64,000 bases of DNA from Epilithonimonas mollis (GTDB taxonomy: Bacteria; Bacteroidota; Bacteroidia; Flavobacteriales; Weeksellaceae): positions 992,001 to 1,056,000 of the forward strand of contig NZ_FRAM01000002.1 of NCBI RefSeq assembly GCF_900142325.1, in the 5' to 3' direction. The notes below the pieces were generated by a model that made no database searches, was not told where the DNA came from, and worked only from the letters and a program-made list of their open reading frames with translations. Within the stretch, counting starts at the first letter, position 1, and every line of letters starts with the position of its first letter. This document shows, piece after piece, positions 24,138 to 31,888 of the stretch. The position numbers were made by a program, and so were the translations under genes.

Positions 24138-25115
24138 ATGAAAAATTTCACTTCGGTTTACGATATAGATAATTTGCAAAAAATCATTGCAAAGGCTTTA
24201 AAAATAAAAGAAAATCCACTAGGAAATACAACCAAAGGCAAAGGAAAAACGATTGGTTTGGTTTTCCTTAATTCCAGTCTCAGAACAAGATTAAGTTCCC
24301 AAACTGCTGCTCAGAATTTAGGATTAAACGTCTTAGTTCTCAACGCCGCGCAAGAAGCCTGGAATATGGAATTCGCTGACGGAACGGTGATGAAAGGCGA
24401 TACAGTTGAACACATCAAAGATGCGATAGAAGTCCTGAATCAATATTGCGACATCATTGCTGTTAGATGTTTTGCTGGGATGAAAAATAAGGAAGATGAC
24501 GTGAATGAAAGTATTCTCAGCCAGTTCCTAAAACACGCCAAAGTTCCCGTGATTTCTCTGGAATCGGCGACGCGTCATCCATTGCAAAGTTTGGCGGATT
24601 GCATCACGATTACAGAAAACTGGACAGAAAATCGCAAACCAAAAGTGGTTTTGACTTGGGCGCCACACATCAAACCGATTGCGCAGGCGGTTGGAAACTC
24701 TTTCACAGAGTGGATGCAACAGATGGACGTTGATTTTGTAATCACAAATCCTAAAGGTTATGATTTGGACAAAAATTTCACAAAAGATACGCCTGTGATT
24801 CATAATCAGGATGAAGCTTTGAAAAATGCGGATTTTGTCTATGTGAAAAATTGGTCGTCGTTTGATGATTATGCAAAAGTACTGGAAGTTGAAGATGATT
24901 GGATGTTAACGAATGAAAAATTGGCTTTAACCAATCAGGCAAAAGTAATGCATTGCTTGCCAGTTCGTAGAAATCTTGAGTTAAGCGATGAAGTGATGGA
25001 CGGCGATAATTCAATCATCTATCAGCAGGCGAAAAATAGAATTTTCTCAGCTCAAGTGGTTTTCTCTGAAATTTTGGATGAATTAGATAAACCACAAAAG
25101 TCACAAAAGAAATAA
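24138..25115 (+). CDS. argF': N-succinylornithine carbamoyltransferase (N-acylornithine type)
   Basis: A 325-residue enzyme of the N-acylornithine carbamoyltransferase branch, not ordinary OTC. The carbamoyl-phosphate loop reads FLNSSLRTRLSSQ (43-55) instead of STRTRT, as in the Bacteroides fragilis enzyme. ESATRHPLQSLAD carries the HPxQ motif, and MHCLPVRRNLELSDEVMD closes the site. In the specificity loop GDT-Val90-EHI, position 90 is Glu in the Xanthomonas N-acetyl enzyme and Pro in the B. fragilis N-succinyl enzyme; published swaps of that Glu to Pro, Ser, Val or Ala give succinyl specificity. Val90 therefore predicts N-succinylornithine as substrate. I start at ATG 24138; the reading from 24075 is spacer. 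Confidence 0.92.
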   Translation: MKNFTSVYDIDNLQKIIAKALKIKENPLGNTTKGKGKTIGLVFLNSSLRTRLSSQTAAQNLGLNVLVLNAAQEAWNMEFADGTVMKGDTVEHIKDAIEVLNQYCDIIAVRCFAGMKNKEDDVNESILSQFLKHAKVPVISLESATRHPLQSLADCITITENWTENRKPKVVLTWAPHIKPIAQAVGNSFTEWMQQMDVDFVITNPKGYDLDKNFTKDTPVIHNQDEALKNADFVYVKNWSSFDDYAKVLEVEDDWMLTNEKLALTNQAKVMHCLPVRRNLELSDEVMDGDNSIIYQQAKNRIFSAQVVFSEILDELDKPQKSQKK

Positions 25116-25167
25116 TTGGATTAGAACTACAAAAATATTTTGTGCCTTTTATGGTTCAAAACTTAGC

Positions 25168-25217
25168 TGAGCGCAAGCGCTTTTGCGAACTTAAAATATT
25201 TTCAATAATTAATAAAA
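25168..25217. repeat. 50-bp direct repeat, copy 1
   Basis: TGAGCGCAAGCGCTTTTGCG followed by AACTTAAAATATTTTCAATAA-type sequence, matched at 27301-27350 before argH with few differences. Confidence 0.75.
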
Positions 25218-25242
25218 ACCTTTGCGCTCTTTGCGTTAAATA

Positions 25243-26034
25243 ATGCAAAAACTATATATCATAAAAATCGGAGGAAATTTAATCGATGACAAAAAATCAT
25301 TGAAAGCTTTCCTTGAGCAATTTTCAAAAATAAAAGGTGCAAAAATCCTCATTCACGGCGGAGGAAAATTAGCCGAAACGCTGGCTGAAAAACTGAAAAT
25401 CACACAAACAATGATTGACGGACGAAGAATCACCAATAAGAAAACTTTAAAGTTGGTGACGATGGTTTATGCCGGAAGAATCAATAAAAATCTGGTAGCC
25501 AAGCTGCAAAGTTTCAACTGCAATGCGATTGGATTTTCCGGAGCCGATGGCAATATGATTCAAGCTGAAAAACGACATCATCCGGAAATTGATTTTGGAT
25601 TTGTTGGCGACATCAATGAAAATAGTATCAATCACGAATTGATCATGAATATGATAAATCTGGGTTTGGTTCCGGTGTTTTCTGCAATCACTCACGATAA
25701 AAAAGGAAATCTGTTCAACACCAATGCAGACACGATTGCCGGAACTGTCGCTCAGGCTTTATCAAAACATTTCGATACAGAATTGCTGTTCTGCTTCGAT
25801 AAAAATGGGGTTTTGGAAAATATTGAAGACGAGAATTCAAATCTGAAAACAATCAACAAACAAGAATTTTCTGAATTAAAATCCGCTGGAAAACTCCACA
25901 AAGGAATTTTACCAAAACTCGAAAATGCTTTCCGAGCCAAGGAAAATGGCGTTCAGAAAGTGTTTCTTATCAATGAAAAAAAACTCTCATACCAAATAAA
26001 ATTAGGAAATGAAGGAACTGAAATCTGTCTTTAG
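25243..26034 (+). CDS. argB: N-acylglutamate kinase
   Basis: A 263-residue amino-acid kinase that phosphorylates the gamma-carboxylate of N-acylglutamate. IIKIGGNLIDD (6-16) and ILIHGGGKLAETLAEKL (35-51) are the phosphate-binding glycine loops. FSGADGNMIQAEKR and FNTNADTIAGTVAQAL (about 150-165) are the substrate and ATP motifs. It is a little short, as usual in Bacteroidota, and lacks the N-terminal helix linked with arginine feedback hexamers. Its end overlaps the argE start by 26 bases, so the two should be co-translated. Confidence 0.94.
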   Translation: MQKLYIIKIGGNLIDDKKSLKAFLEQFSKIKGAKILIHGGGKLAETLAEKLKITQTMIDGRRITNKKTLKLVTMVYAGRINKNLVAKLQSFNCNAIGFSGADGNMIQAEKRHHPEIDFGFVGDINENSINHELIMNMINLGLVPVFSAITHDKKGNLFNTNADTIAGTVAQALSKHFDTELLFCFDKNGVLENIEDENSNLKTINKQEFSELKSAGKLHKGILPKLENAFRAKENGVQKVFLINEKKLSYQIKLGNEGTEICL

Positions 26035-27091
26035 CAGAGAAGAATTATCCGAAAATGCCGTCAAATTGCTGAAAAAACTCATAGCAACACCGTCTATAAG
26101 CCGTGACGAATATAACGTTTCGCTCATTATAGGAGGATTTTTCAATGAGCATCAAATCAAAGTCAACCGCTTTAAAAATAATATCTGGGCAACCAACAAA
26201 CATTTTGATGCCGGCAAACCATCGATTCTTCTGAATACGCATCACGACACGGTAAAACCGAACAAAGCTTATACTTTGGACCCGTTTATTCCGGTGGAGA
26301 AAGACGGGAAATTATTCGGTTTGGGAAGCAACGATGCAGGCGCATCTTTGGTGGCGATGGCGCAGACATTTCTTTATTTTTATGAAGCCGAAGATTTGTC
26401 GCACAATTTGGTGATTGCTTTAACGGCTGAAGAAGAAATCTCTGGTCTGGACGGCATCGAAGCTTTGTTTCCGCAACTTCCGAATGTCGAATTGGCCATC
26501 GTGGGCGAACCGACGAAAATGAATCTTGCGATTGCAGAAAAAGGTTTGCTGGTGATTGACGGCGAAATGACCGGAACACCTTCTCACGCTGCGCATCCGA
26601 ACGATGACAATGCGATTGTGAAATGTATGAAGGATTTGCAGAACATTCTGGGTTTCAAATTTCCAAAGGTTTCCGATTATCTAGGCGAAGTGAAAGTGAC
26701 CTTGTCAGTTCTCAACGCAGGAACGCAACACAACGTGGTTCCCGAAAAATGCAATTTCACATTGGATGTCCGCGTGACAGACGAATACACGAATCGGGAA
26801 GTTTTCGAAATCATCCAGTCGCAGATGCAATCGAAATTGACGCCGAGGTCATTCCGTCTCAATTCCTCAAAAATCGATGTCAGTCATCCGTTCGTTCAGG
26901 CGGGATTGGCTTTGGGCAGGACAACTTACGGTTCGCCGACCTCTTCTGACCAGGCAATTATTCCGTGTACGTCGGTCAAGTTGGGCGTTGGCGACAGTCT
27001 CCGTTCGCACACCGCAGACGAGTTTGTTTACATCGATGAAATCCGGGAAGGCATCGATATTTACATTAAGATATTAGAAAAAATATTATAA
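26009..27091 (+). CDS. argE: N-acyl-citrulline/ornithine deacylase (M20 family)
   Basis: A 360-residue M20 metallohydrolase. ILLNTHHDTVKP (about 75-86) holds the first His-x-Asp metal pair, GLGSNDAGASLVA the bridging Asp, ALTAEEEISGLDG the catalytic Glu-Glu, and VGEPTKM the next ligand region. The final His is in RSHTADEFVYID. In clusters with an N-acylornithine carbamoyltransferase the deacylase works on N-acylcitrulline, giving citrulline for argG. The start overlaps argB by 26 bases; no better downstream ATG precedes the conserved domain. Confidence 0.92.
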   Translation: MKELKSVFSREELSENAVKLLKKLIATPSISRDEYNVSLIIGGFFNEHQIKVNRFKNNIWATNKHFDAGKPSILLNTHHDTVKPNKAYTLDPFIPVEKDGKLFGLGSNDAGASLVAMAQTFLYFYEAEDLSHNLVIALTAEEEISGLDGIEALFPQLPNVELAIVGEPTKMNLAIAEKGLLVIDGEMTGTPSHAAHPNDDNAIVKCMKDLQNILGFKFPKVSDYLGEVKVTLSVLNAGTQHNVVPEKCNFTLDVRVTDEYTNREVFEIIQSQMQSKLTPRSFRLNSSKIDVSHPFVQAGLALGRTTYGSPTSSDQAIIPCTSVKLGVGDSLRSHTADEFVYIDEIREGIDIYIKILEKIL

Positions 27092-27104
27092 ATAATTTTA
27101 AGGA

Positions 27105-27213
27105 TTTGGGCAGCTTTATCCGCCTTCCGCTCCCAATCTTTTTTGCACGACGATTTCAGTTTAAATATAACTTGAAGTTTGGCAAAAAAGGATTTCCGCT
27201 CAAGTCGGGCTGC
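27105..27213. repeat. 109-bp dispersed intergenic repeat, copy 2
   Basis: Second copy of the repeat at 21393-21500, same strand, starting TTTGGGCAGC and ending GGGCTGC. The outer and poly-T/poly-A blocks are conserved and the middle is variable. It lies in the 313-base argE-argH gap. Confidence 0.8.
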
Positions 27214-27300
27214 AGATTCAGCATAAAAGAAAAGAAGGTTATAATCACAAAGTTTGTCATTCCATAGGAAACCTAACGAACATAGAAATTAAACCTTTGA

Positions 27301-27404
27301 TGAGCGTAAGCGCCTTTGCGAACCTTAAAATATTTTCAATAAAATTAAAAAAAATCTTTTCGCGTACTGAGCGTAGGCGAAGTATGCGTTAAAAATGTAA
27401 AAAA
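27301..27404. repeat. Two further repeats before argH
   Basis: 27301-27350 repeats 25168-25217. 27364-27404 (GTACTGAGCGTAGGCGAAG followed by TATGCGTTAAAAAT) repeats 21605-21646 and ends at the argH start codon. With the 109-bp element upstream, the whole 313-base gap is made of repeat families. Confidence 0.75.
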
Positions 27405-28709
27405 ATGAAAAAAATCTGGCAAAAAGACAATATAAAAACCAATGATTTGGTTAGCAAATTCACAGTCGGGAAAGATTTGGACTTTGACGACAGATTAGCA
27501 AAATATGATGTGTTGGGTTCTGTTGCTCACGCCAAAATGCTGGCAGAAGTTGGACTGATTCGTCTCGATGAAGAGCAGGCGATTGTTTCCGTTTTGGAAG
27601 AAGTTCTTTCGGAAATCGAAAAAGGAAACTTCGAAATCGATAAATCCGCAGAAGACATCCATTCACAAATCGAATCGATTCTCATCGAAAAACTCGGCGA
27701 AACCGGAAAGAAAATCCACACCGCAAGGTCAAGAAACGATCAGATTTTGACGGATATCAAATTGTACTTAATTGACGAAATCCGAGAAATTACAGAACTC
27801 ACAGATTCGTTTTTTCAAATCCTGAAAGATAAAGCCAATCTTCATAAAAACGTTTTATTGCCTGGTTACACGCATTTGCAGGTGGCAATGCCGTCATCTT
27901 TCGGATTATGGTTTGGAGCCTATGCAGAATCTCTGGTGGATGATTTGGAATTGCTGTTTGCGACCAAGAATATCATCAATAAAAATCCACTCGGCTCCGC
28001 CGCTGGTTATGGTTCATCTTTTCCAATTGACCGGGAAAGCACGACTTATAAACTCGGTTTCAGAACTTTGAATCATAATGTGGTTTACTCGCAAATGACT
28101 CGAGGAAAGTCGGAAAAGTTACTGGCCAATTCATTGTCGGTTTTGGCTGGAACTTTAAGCAAATTTTCTTACGATGTTTGTCTTTATCTCACTCAGAATT
28201 TCGATTTTATAAGCTTTCCGAAAGAATTTACAACGGGAAGCAGCATAATGCCACACAAGAAAAATCCCGATATTTTCGAGTTGGTGAGAGCAAGATGCAA
28301 CAGAATTCAGGCATTGCCAAATGAGTTGATTTTGCTGACGAATAATCTGCCGTCCGGATATCACAGAGATTTGCAATTAACCAAAGAAATCCTTTTCCCA
28401 GCAATTGATTCTTTGAAAGAATGTTTAGAAATATTGATTTACACGCTTCCAGATATCGAAGTGAAAGACCATATTCTGGACGATGAAAAATACAAATACA
28501 TCTTCAGCGTAGAAAAAATCAACGAAGAAGTGAAAAAAGGAAAATCATTCCGAGATGCTTATATCCAAATTGGACAAGAGATTGAAAATAAGGTTTTTGA
28601 TTACGATTACAAAGAACTGAATCACACGCATCAAGGCAGTCTGGGAAATCTTTGCCTCGATGAAATTGAATATCAGTTCAATAAAATCCGGGACAAATTG
28701 TTGGGTTAG
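27405..28709 (+). CDS. argH: Argininosuccinate lyase
   Basis: A 434-residue lyase of the fumarase/aspartase superfamily that splits argininosuccinate into arginine and fumarate. SAEDIHSQIES (near 82) and HTARSRNDQ (near 106) carry catalytic residues, and LPGYTHLQVAMPSSFG (near 149) the active His. The superfamily signature GSSIMPHKKNPDIFEL, with the catalytic serine loop, is near residue 276. It is slightly short for ArgH but motifs are complete. It is the last enzyme of the cluster. Confidence 0.96.
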   Translation: MKKIWQKDNIKTNDLVSKFTVGKDLDFDDRLAKYDVLGSVAHAKMLAEVGLIRLDEEQAIVSVLEEVLSEIEKGNFEIDKSAEDIHSQIESILIEKLGETGKKIHTARSRNDQILTDIKLYLIDEIREITELTDSFFQILKDKANLHKNVLLPGYTHLQVAMPSSFGLWFGAYAESLVDDLELLFATKNIINKNPLGSAAGYGSSFPIDRESTTYKLGFRTLNHNVVYSQMTRGKSEKLLANSLSVLAGTLSKFSYDVCLYLTQNFDFISFPKEFTTGSSIMPHKKNPDIFELVRARCNRIQALPNELILLTNNLPSGYHRDLQLTKEILFPAIDSLKECLEILIYTLPDIEVKDHILDDEKYKYIFSVEKINEEVKKGKSFRDAYIQIGQEIENKVFDYDYKELNHTHQGSLGNLCLDEIEYQFNKIRDKLLG

Positions 28710-28838
28710 ATTTATCGCAAGGGCACAAAGCAATTGAAAATTAAACTGCTTTTAAGGCACAAAGCTTTAACTTCGCTAAGAAGATTGCGACTTTTGACAG
28801 CATCAAAAAAACGATTTTGCGCCTTTGCGATTAAACGA

Positions 28839-29300
28839 TTAATCCAACTTAAACTTAGTAGTCTTTTTAACTTCGTGGAGGACGATGGAACTGTGGTACT
28901 GACCAATATGAGGACTATTGGAAATGATATTTACAGTAAAATCATTATAAGAATTGATATCATTAGCAAGGATTTTCAGCATATAATCATATTCGCCGGA
29001 AAGACTGATGATTTCCTGAACTTCATCGTATTTGGAAATATAATCTTCGAATTCTTTCAAAGTTTTCTGAGATTGCTCTTTCAGACGGATATTACAATAA
29101 ACCACGATGTTGATGCCAAGTTTTTCACGATTCAGAATTGCAACATATTTTTCTACAACGCCTTGTTTTTCAAGGTTTTTGATGCGTTCGTAAGTGGGCG
29201 TAAAAGTCAGTCCGATTTTTTCGGAAATTTCTTTTACAGATAACGTAGAATCCTCTTGTAGAAGCGAAAGTATTAATTTGTCTTTATTATCCAAACTCAT
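28839..29300 (-). CDS. Lrp/AsnC family transcriptional regulator
   Basis: A 153-residue regulator. The N-terminal winged HTH (5-60: LILSLLQEDSTLSVKEISEKIG, then TPTYERIKNLEKQGVVEKYVA) binds DNA. The C-terminal RAM domain (about 65-150) includes ISLSGEYDYMLKILAND, the usual ligand-binding turn. Such proteins form octamers and sense amino acids. It faces the arginine cluster tail-to-tail and is divergent from the pyrB promoter 120 bases away, so it could control either. Its start is preceded by TACTTTTG (29319-29326 on the minus strand) and TTG. Confidence 0.93.
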   Translation of the reverse strand: MSLDNKDKLILSLLQEDSTLSVKEISEKIGLTFTPTYERIKNLEKQGVVEKYVAILNREKLGINIVVYCNIRLKEQSQKTLKEFEDYISKYDEVQEIISLSGEYDYMLKILANDINSYNDFTVNIISNSPHIGQYHSSIVLHEVKKTTKFKLD

Positions 29301-29318
29301 AATGGTGAATCATTATTT

Positions 29319-29343
29319 CAAAAGTAAAGAAAAAATTTGACAA
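29319..29343 (-). promoter_or_regulatory. Promoter of the Lrp gene
   Basis: On the minus strand TTG (29341-29343) and TACTTTTG (29319-29326) match the flavobacterial promoter, though the 14-base gap is shorter than the usual 17-23. Confidence 0.45.
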
Positions 29344-29409
29344 GAATAGATGTTCATTGATTTAACATAAAATATTTTGGAAGAGATTTCATAATATTAA
29401 AAATATTGG

Positions 29410-29417
29410 TATCTTTG
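29410..29417 (+). promoter_or_regulatory. -7 box of the pyrB promoter
   Basis: TATCTTTG matches TAnnTTTG exactly. Transcription would begin around 29421-29424, leaving a leader of about 120 bases before pyrB. Confidence 0.6.
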
Positions 29418-29423
29418 CACCCG

Positions 29424-29498
29424 ATGAATCTGATAAAGAATTTAACGAGAAAAAAAATTGGCAAATTTGCCGACAACAACAATATTTTTTATATTTAA
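29424..29498 (+). CDS. Possible 24-codon leader peptide of pyrB
   Basis: An ATG at 29424 opens 24 codons (starting MNLIKNLTRKK, ending NNNIFYI) whose TAA stop runs into the first base pairs of the attenuator hairpin. The final codons lie in a T-rich run. This is the geometry of the E. coli pyrBI leader. The ATG is only a few bases from the predicted transcription start, so translation would need to be leaderless; the peptide is a hypothesis. Confidence 0.3.
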   Translation: MNLIKNLTRKKIGKFADNNNIFYI

Positions 29499-29526
29499 CG
29501 AAGTCTTTTTAGGCTTCGTTTTTTTT
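29497..29526 (+). terminator. Attenuator-like terminator in the pyrB leader
   Basis: A 10-bp stem AACGAAGTCT/AGGCTTCGTT with a TTTT loop and an eight-T tail lies between the pyrB promoter and the pyrB start (29544). No plus-strand gene upstream needs it: argH ends 790 bases earlier and the Lrp gene is divergent. It is therefore most likely a regulated terminator. Confidence 0.8.
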
Positions 29527-29543
29527 ATTTAAAAATTTGAGAT

Positions 29544-30446
29544 ATGATTAAGCTTGCCCGCACCTCCACCGAGAGTATTGAGAAAATTTTAGAAGAAGCA
29601 CAACAGTTTGCAGATGGGAAAATCAGCAAAGTTGAAGGTGATGTTTTCGCTGCGAATCTTTTTTTTGAGAACAGCACAAGAACCAAAACGAGTTTTGAAG
29701 TTGCTCAGAAGAAACTTGGACTTCAGGTTATCGATTTTGAAGTTGATAAAAGTTCCATTGCTAAAGGCGAAACCATGTTGGATACAATCAAAACTTTGGA
29801 AGCCATCGGTGTGGAAGTGGCGGTTATCAGACATCCGGAGAAGCGGTATTATGATGCATTGCAGGATGCAAAACTGAGTATAGTGAATGCTGGAGACGGC
29901 GTGGGAAGTCATCCTTCACAGGCAATTCTGGACGCTTTGACCATTATTCAGGAATTTGGAAAGATTGAAGGTCTGAAAATAGGAATCGTTGGTGATGTGA
30001 AACACAGCCGTGTGGCAAATTCGGGTTCAGGGTTGTTCAGAAGACTGGGTGCAAAAGTCTATTTTTCGGGGCCAGAATTCTGGTTTGACGAAGGGATGCT
30101 GGTGAACGGAACTTATATGCAGTTCGATGATCTGGTAAAGGAAGTGGACGTCTTGATGTTATTAAGAATCCAACACGAGCGACACGAAAGGAGTTTCAAT
30201 TTCAAATCTGAGGATTATCTGAAGAAATTCGGGCTTACTAAGGAAAGGGAAGCGAAGATGAAACCAAATGCTATTATTATGCATCCGGCGCCAATCAACA
30301 GAGGTGTGGAAATTGATTCGGAACTTGTGGAATGTGAAAGGTCCAGAATCTTCAAGCAAATGCAAAACGGTGTTTTTGCGAGAATGGCCATCCTTAAATA
30401 TGATTTAGAAAACAGAGGATTCAAATTCACCGACTCCAAAAATTAA
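29544..30446 (+). CDS. pyrB: Aspartate carbamoyltransferase catalytic chain
   Basis: A 300-residue enzyme that makes N-carbamoylaspartate, the first committed step of pyrimidine synthesis. The carbamoyl-phosphate motif FFENSTRTKTSFE (about 41-53) is intact. The second-chain loop Lys is in VDKSSIAKGET, and GDGVGSHPSQAILD carries the HPxQ motif. MHPAPINRGVEI closes the aspartate site. No regulatory chain gene (pyrI) lies next to it. The start is immediately behind a predicted attenuator, so expression probably depends on transcription past that terminator. Confidence 0.95.
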   Translation: MIKLARTSTESIEKILEEAQQFADGKISKVEGDVFAANLFFENSTRTKTSFEVAQKKLGLQVIDFEVDKSSIAKGETMLDTIKTLEAIGVEVAVIRHPEKRYYDALQDAKLSIVNAGDGVGSHPSQAILDALTIIQEFGKIEGLKIGIVGDVKHSRVANSGSGLFRRLGAKVYFSGPEFWFDEGMLVNGTYMQFDDLVKEVDVLMLLRIQHERHERSFNFKSEDYLKKFGLTKEREAKMKPNAIIMHPAPINRGVEIDSELVECERSRIFKQMQNGVFARMAILKYDLENRGFKFTDSKN

Positions 30447-30454
30447 AATATTGA

Positions 30455-30480
30455 TTCACGCTTTCGGGCGTGTTTTTTTT
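30455..30480 (+). terminator. Intrinsic terminator of pyrB
   Basis: CACGC/GCGTG stem with a short loop and eight T residues, directly after the pyrB stop. carA therefore probably has its own promoter. Confidence 0.8.
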
Positions 30481-30518
30481 GAGTAAAAATTGAAATAAAG
30501 AAAAAAGAAAAAAGAAAC

Positions 30519-30558
30519 AAGAATCAAGAATCAAGAATCAAGAATCAAGAATCAAGAC
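30519..30558. repeat. Heptamer tandem repeat (CAAGAAT)5
   Basis: Five and a half uninterrupted copies of CAAGAAT lie 30 bases before carA, after an A/G-rich tract. Slippage here would change promoter or leader spacing. Confidence 0.85.
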
Positions 30559-30587
30559 TTCTTCATTCTTAAATCTATAAAAAGTAA

Positions 30588-31667
30588 ATGAAAAAGAAAT
30601 TAATATTAGAATCCGGCGAAGTTTTTCACGGCGAAAGCTTCGGGGCGGAGCAGGGAACAGCGGGTGAGGTAGTTTTCAACACAGGAATGACAGGTTATCA
30701 GGAACTGATTTCGGACCCGAGTTATTGCGGACAGATCGTTTGTATGACCTATCCTTTGATTGGAAATTATGGCATCAACAGGGATGATTACGAAAGCATT
30801 GAACCTGCTATCAAAGGTTTAATCGTCAAAGAATTGTGTGATTTTCCTTCCAATTTCCGAACCCAAATCACGCTGGATGAGCTGTTCAAAAAGAAAAACT
30901 TATCAGGGATTTCAGGAATTGATACCAGAAGACTGACCAGAATCCTTAGAAGCAAAGGGGTTACGAAAGGAAAAATAGTGAACGCTGATGCGGATGAAAA
31001 TGCAGTGGTTGAAGAATTAAAATCGACGAATTTCCCTACAAATCAGGTGGAGCAGGTTTCTACAAAAACGCCTTACGCCAGTCCTGGAAGAGGATTGAAA
31101 GTAGTGTTGGTGGATTTCGGTTCCAAGCTGGGTATCATCCGCGAATTATCCCAGAGAAACTGCGACATTATTGTGATGTCTCATGACACAAAGGCTGAGG
31201 AAATTCTTCTGATGAATCCCGACGGCATAATGCTTTCCAACGGTCCCGGGGACCCAGAGGATAACGCAGAAGCTTTGGTGATGATTCAAAAACTGATGGG
31301 GAAAGTTCCGATTTTCGGAATATGTTTGGGGCATCAGTTGATTGGTCTGGCTTGTGGTGCTAAGACTTATAAACTGAAATTCGGACACAGAGGCGGAAAT
31401 CATCCTGTTTTGGATTTGGAGAATAATAAAGTGGCCATCACTTCTCAAAATCACGGTTATGCGATTGACCAAGAATCTCTAAAGTACACAGATTTGATCG
31501 AGACGCATATTGCTCTGAACGACAGGACGAATGAAGGTGTTAAGCATAAAATCCATCCTTGTTTCTCAGTTCAGTACCATCCGGAAGCCAGTCCGGGACC
31601 GGAAGATGCGAATTATTTGTTTGATGACTTTATTACCTTGATGGAAGATTTTAAAAATAAGAATTAG
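30588..31667 (+). CDS. carA: Carbamoyl-phosphate synthase, glutaminase subunit
   Basis: A 359-residue small subunit that releases ammonia from glutamine for CarB. The N-terminal domain has GEVVFNTGMTGYQE (about 27-40) and SYCGQIVCMTYPLIGNYG. The class I amidotransferase domain holds LSNGPGDPEDN, the nucleophile Cys in FGICLGHQLIGLACG (about 244-258), and the His/Glu pair in SVQYHPEASPGPED. It is normal in length. Unusually, carB does not follow directly: a tandem repeat and a serine hydrolase gene lie between. Confidence 0.96.
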   Translation: MKKKLILESGEVFHGESFGAEQGTAGEVVFNTGMTGYQELISDPSYCGQIVCMTYPLIGNYGINRDDYESIEPAIKGLIVKELCDFPSNFRTQITLDELFKKKNLSGISGIDTRRLTRILRSKGVTKGKIVNADADENAVVEELKSTNFPTNQVEQVSTKTPYASPGRGLKVVLVDFGSKLGIIRELSQRNCDIIVMSHDTKAEEILLMNPDGIMLSNGPGDPEDNAEALVMIQKLMGKVPIFGICLGHQLIGLACGAKTYKLKFGHRGGNHPVLDLENNKVAITSQNHGYAIDQESLKYTDLIETHIALNDRTNEGVKHKIHPCFSVQYHPEASPGPEDANYLFDDFITLMEDFKNKN

Positions 31668-31701
31668 TAAAAACCTTATAACTACGGACTAAAACATCTT
31701 A

Positions 31702-31848
31702 AGTAGACTGTCAGGGGTCTTAGGTAGACAATCAGACGAGTTAGGTAAACAAAAGGACGAGTTTGGTAGACAAACAGACTAGTTAAGTAGACGAAAGGAC
31801 TGATGAAGTAAGCAAACGGACGAGTGAAGTAGATAAACGGAATATTAA
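31702..31848. repeat. Seven-unit tandem repeat with exact 21-bp period
   Basis: A [AG]GTAGAC-type core starts at 31702, 31723, 31744, 31765, 31786, 31807 and 31828, always 21 bases apart; units resemble GGTAGACAATCAGACGAGTT. 21 bp is two turns of B-DNA. On the minus strand the same units stay open and read a heptapeptide like VYLTRPF seven times, but no ATG precedes them; on the plus strand stops interrupt. It lies in the carA-hydrolase gap. Confidence 0.9.
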
Positions 31849-31888
31849 AACAAGTCAATATAAATAAAATGCTTATCCAGAATATAAT

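Noticed and set aside
28734-29243. 169-residue plus-strand frame opposite the Lrp gene
   Set aside because: It is the antisense of a well-supported regulator; no independent motif.
31702-31848. Possible CRISPR array
   Set aside because: The 21-bp units are directly adjacent with no spacers, are diverged, and no cas genes lie nearby.
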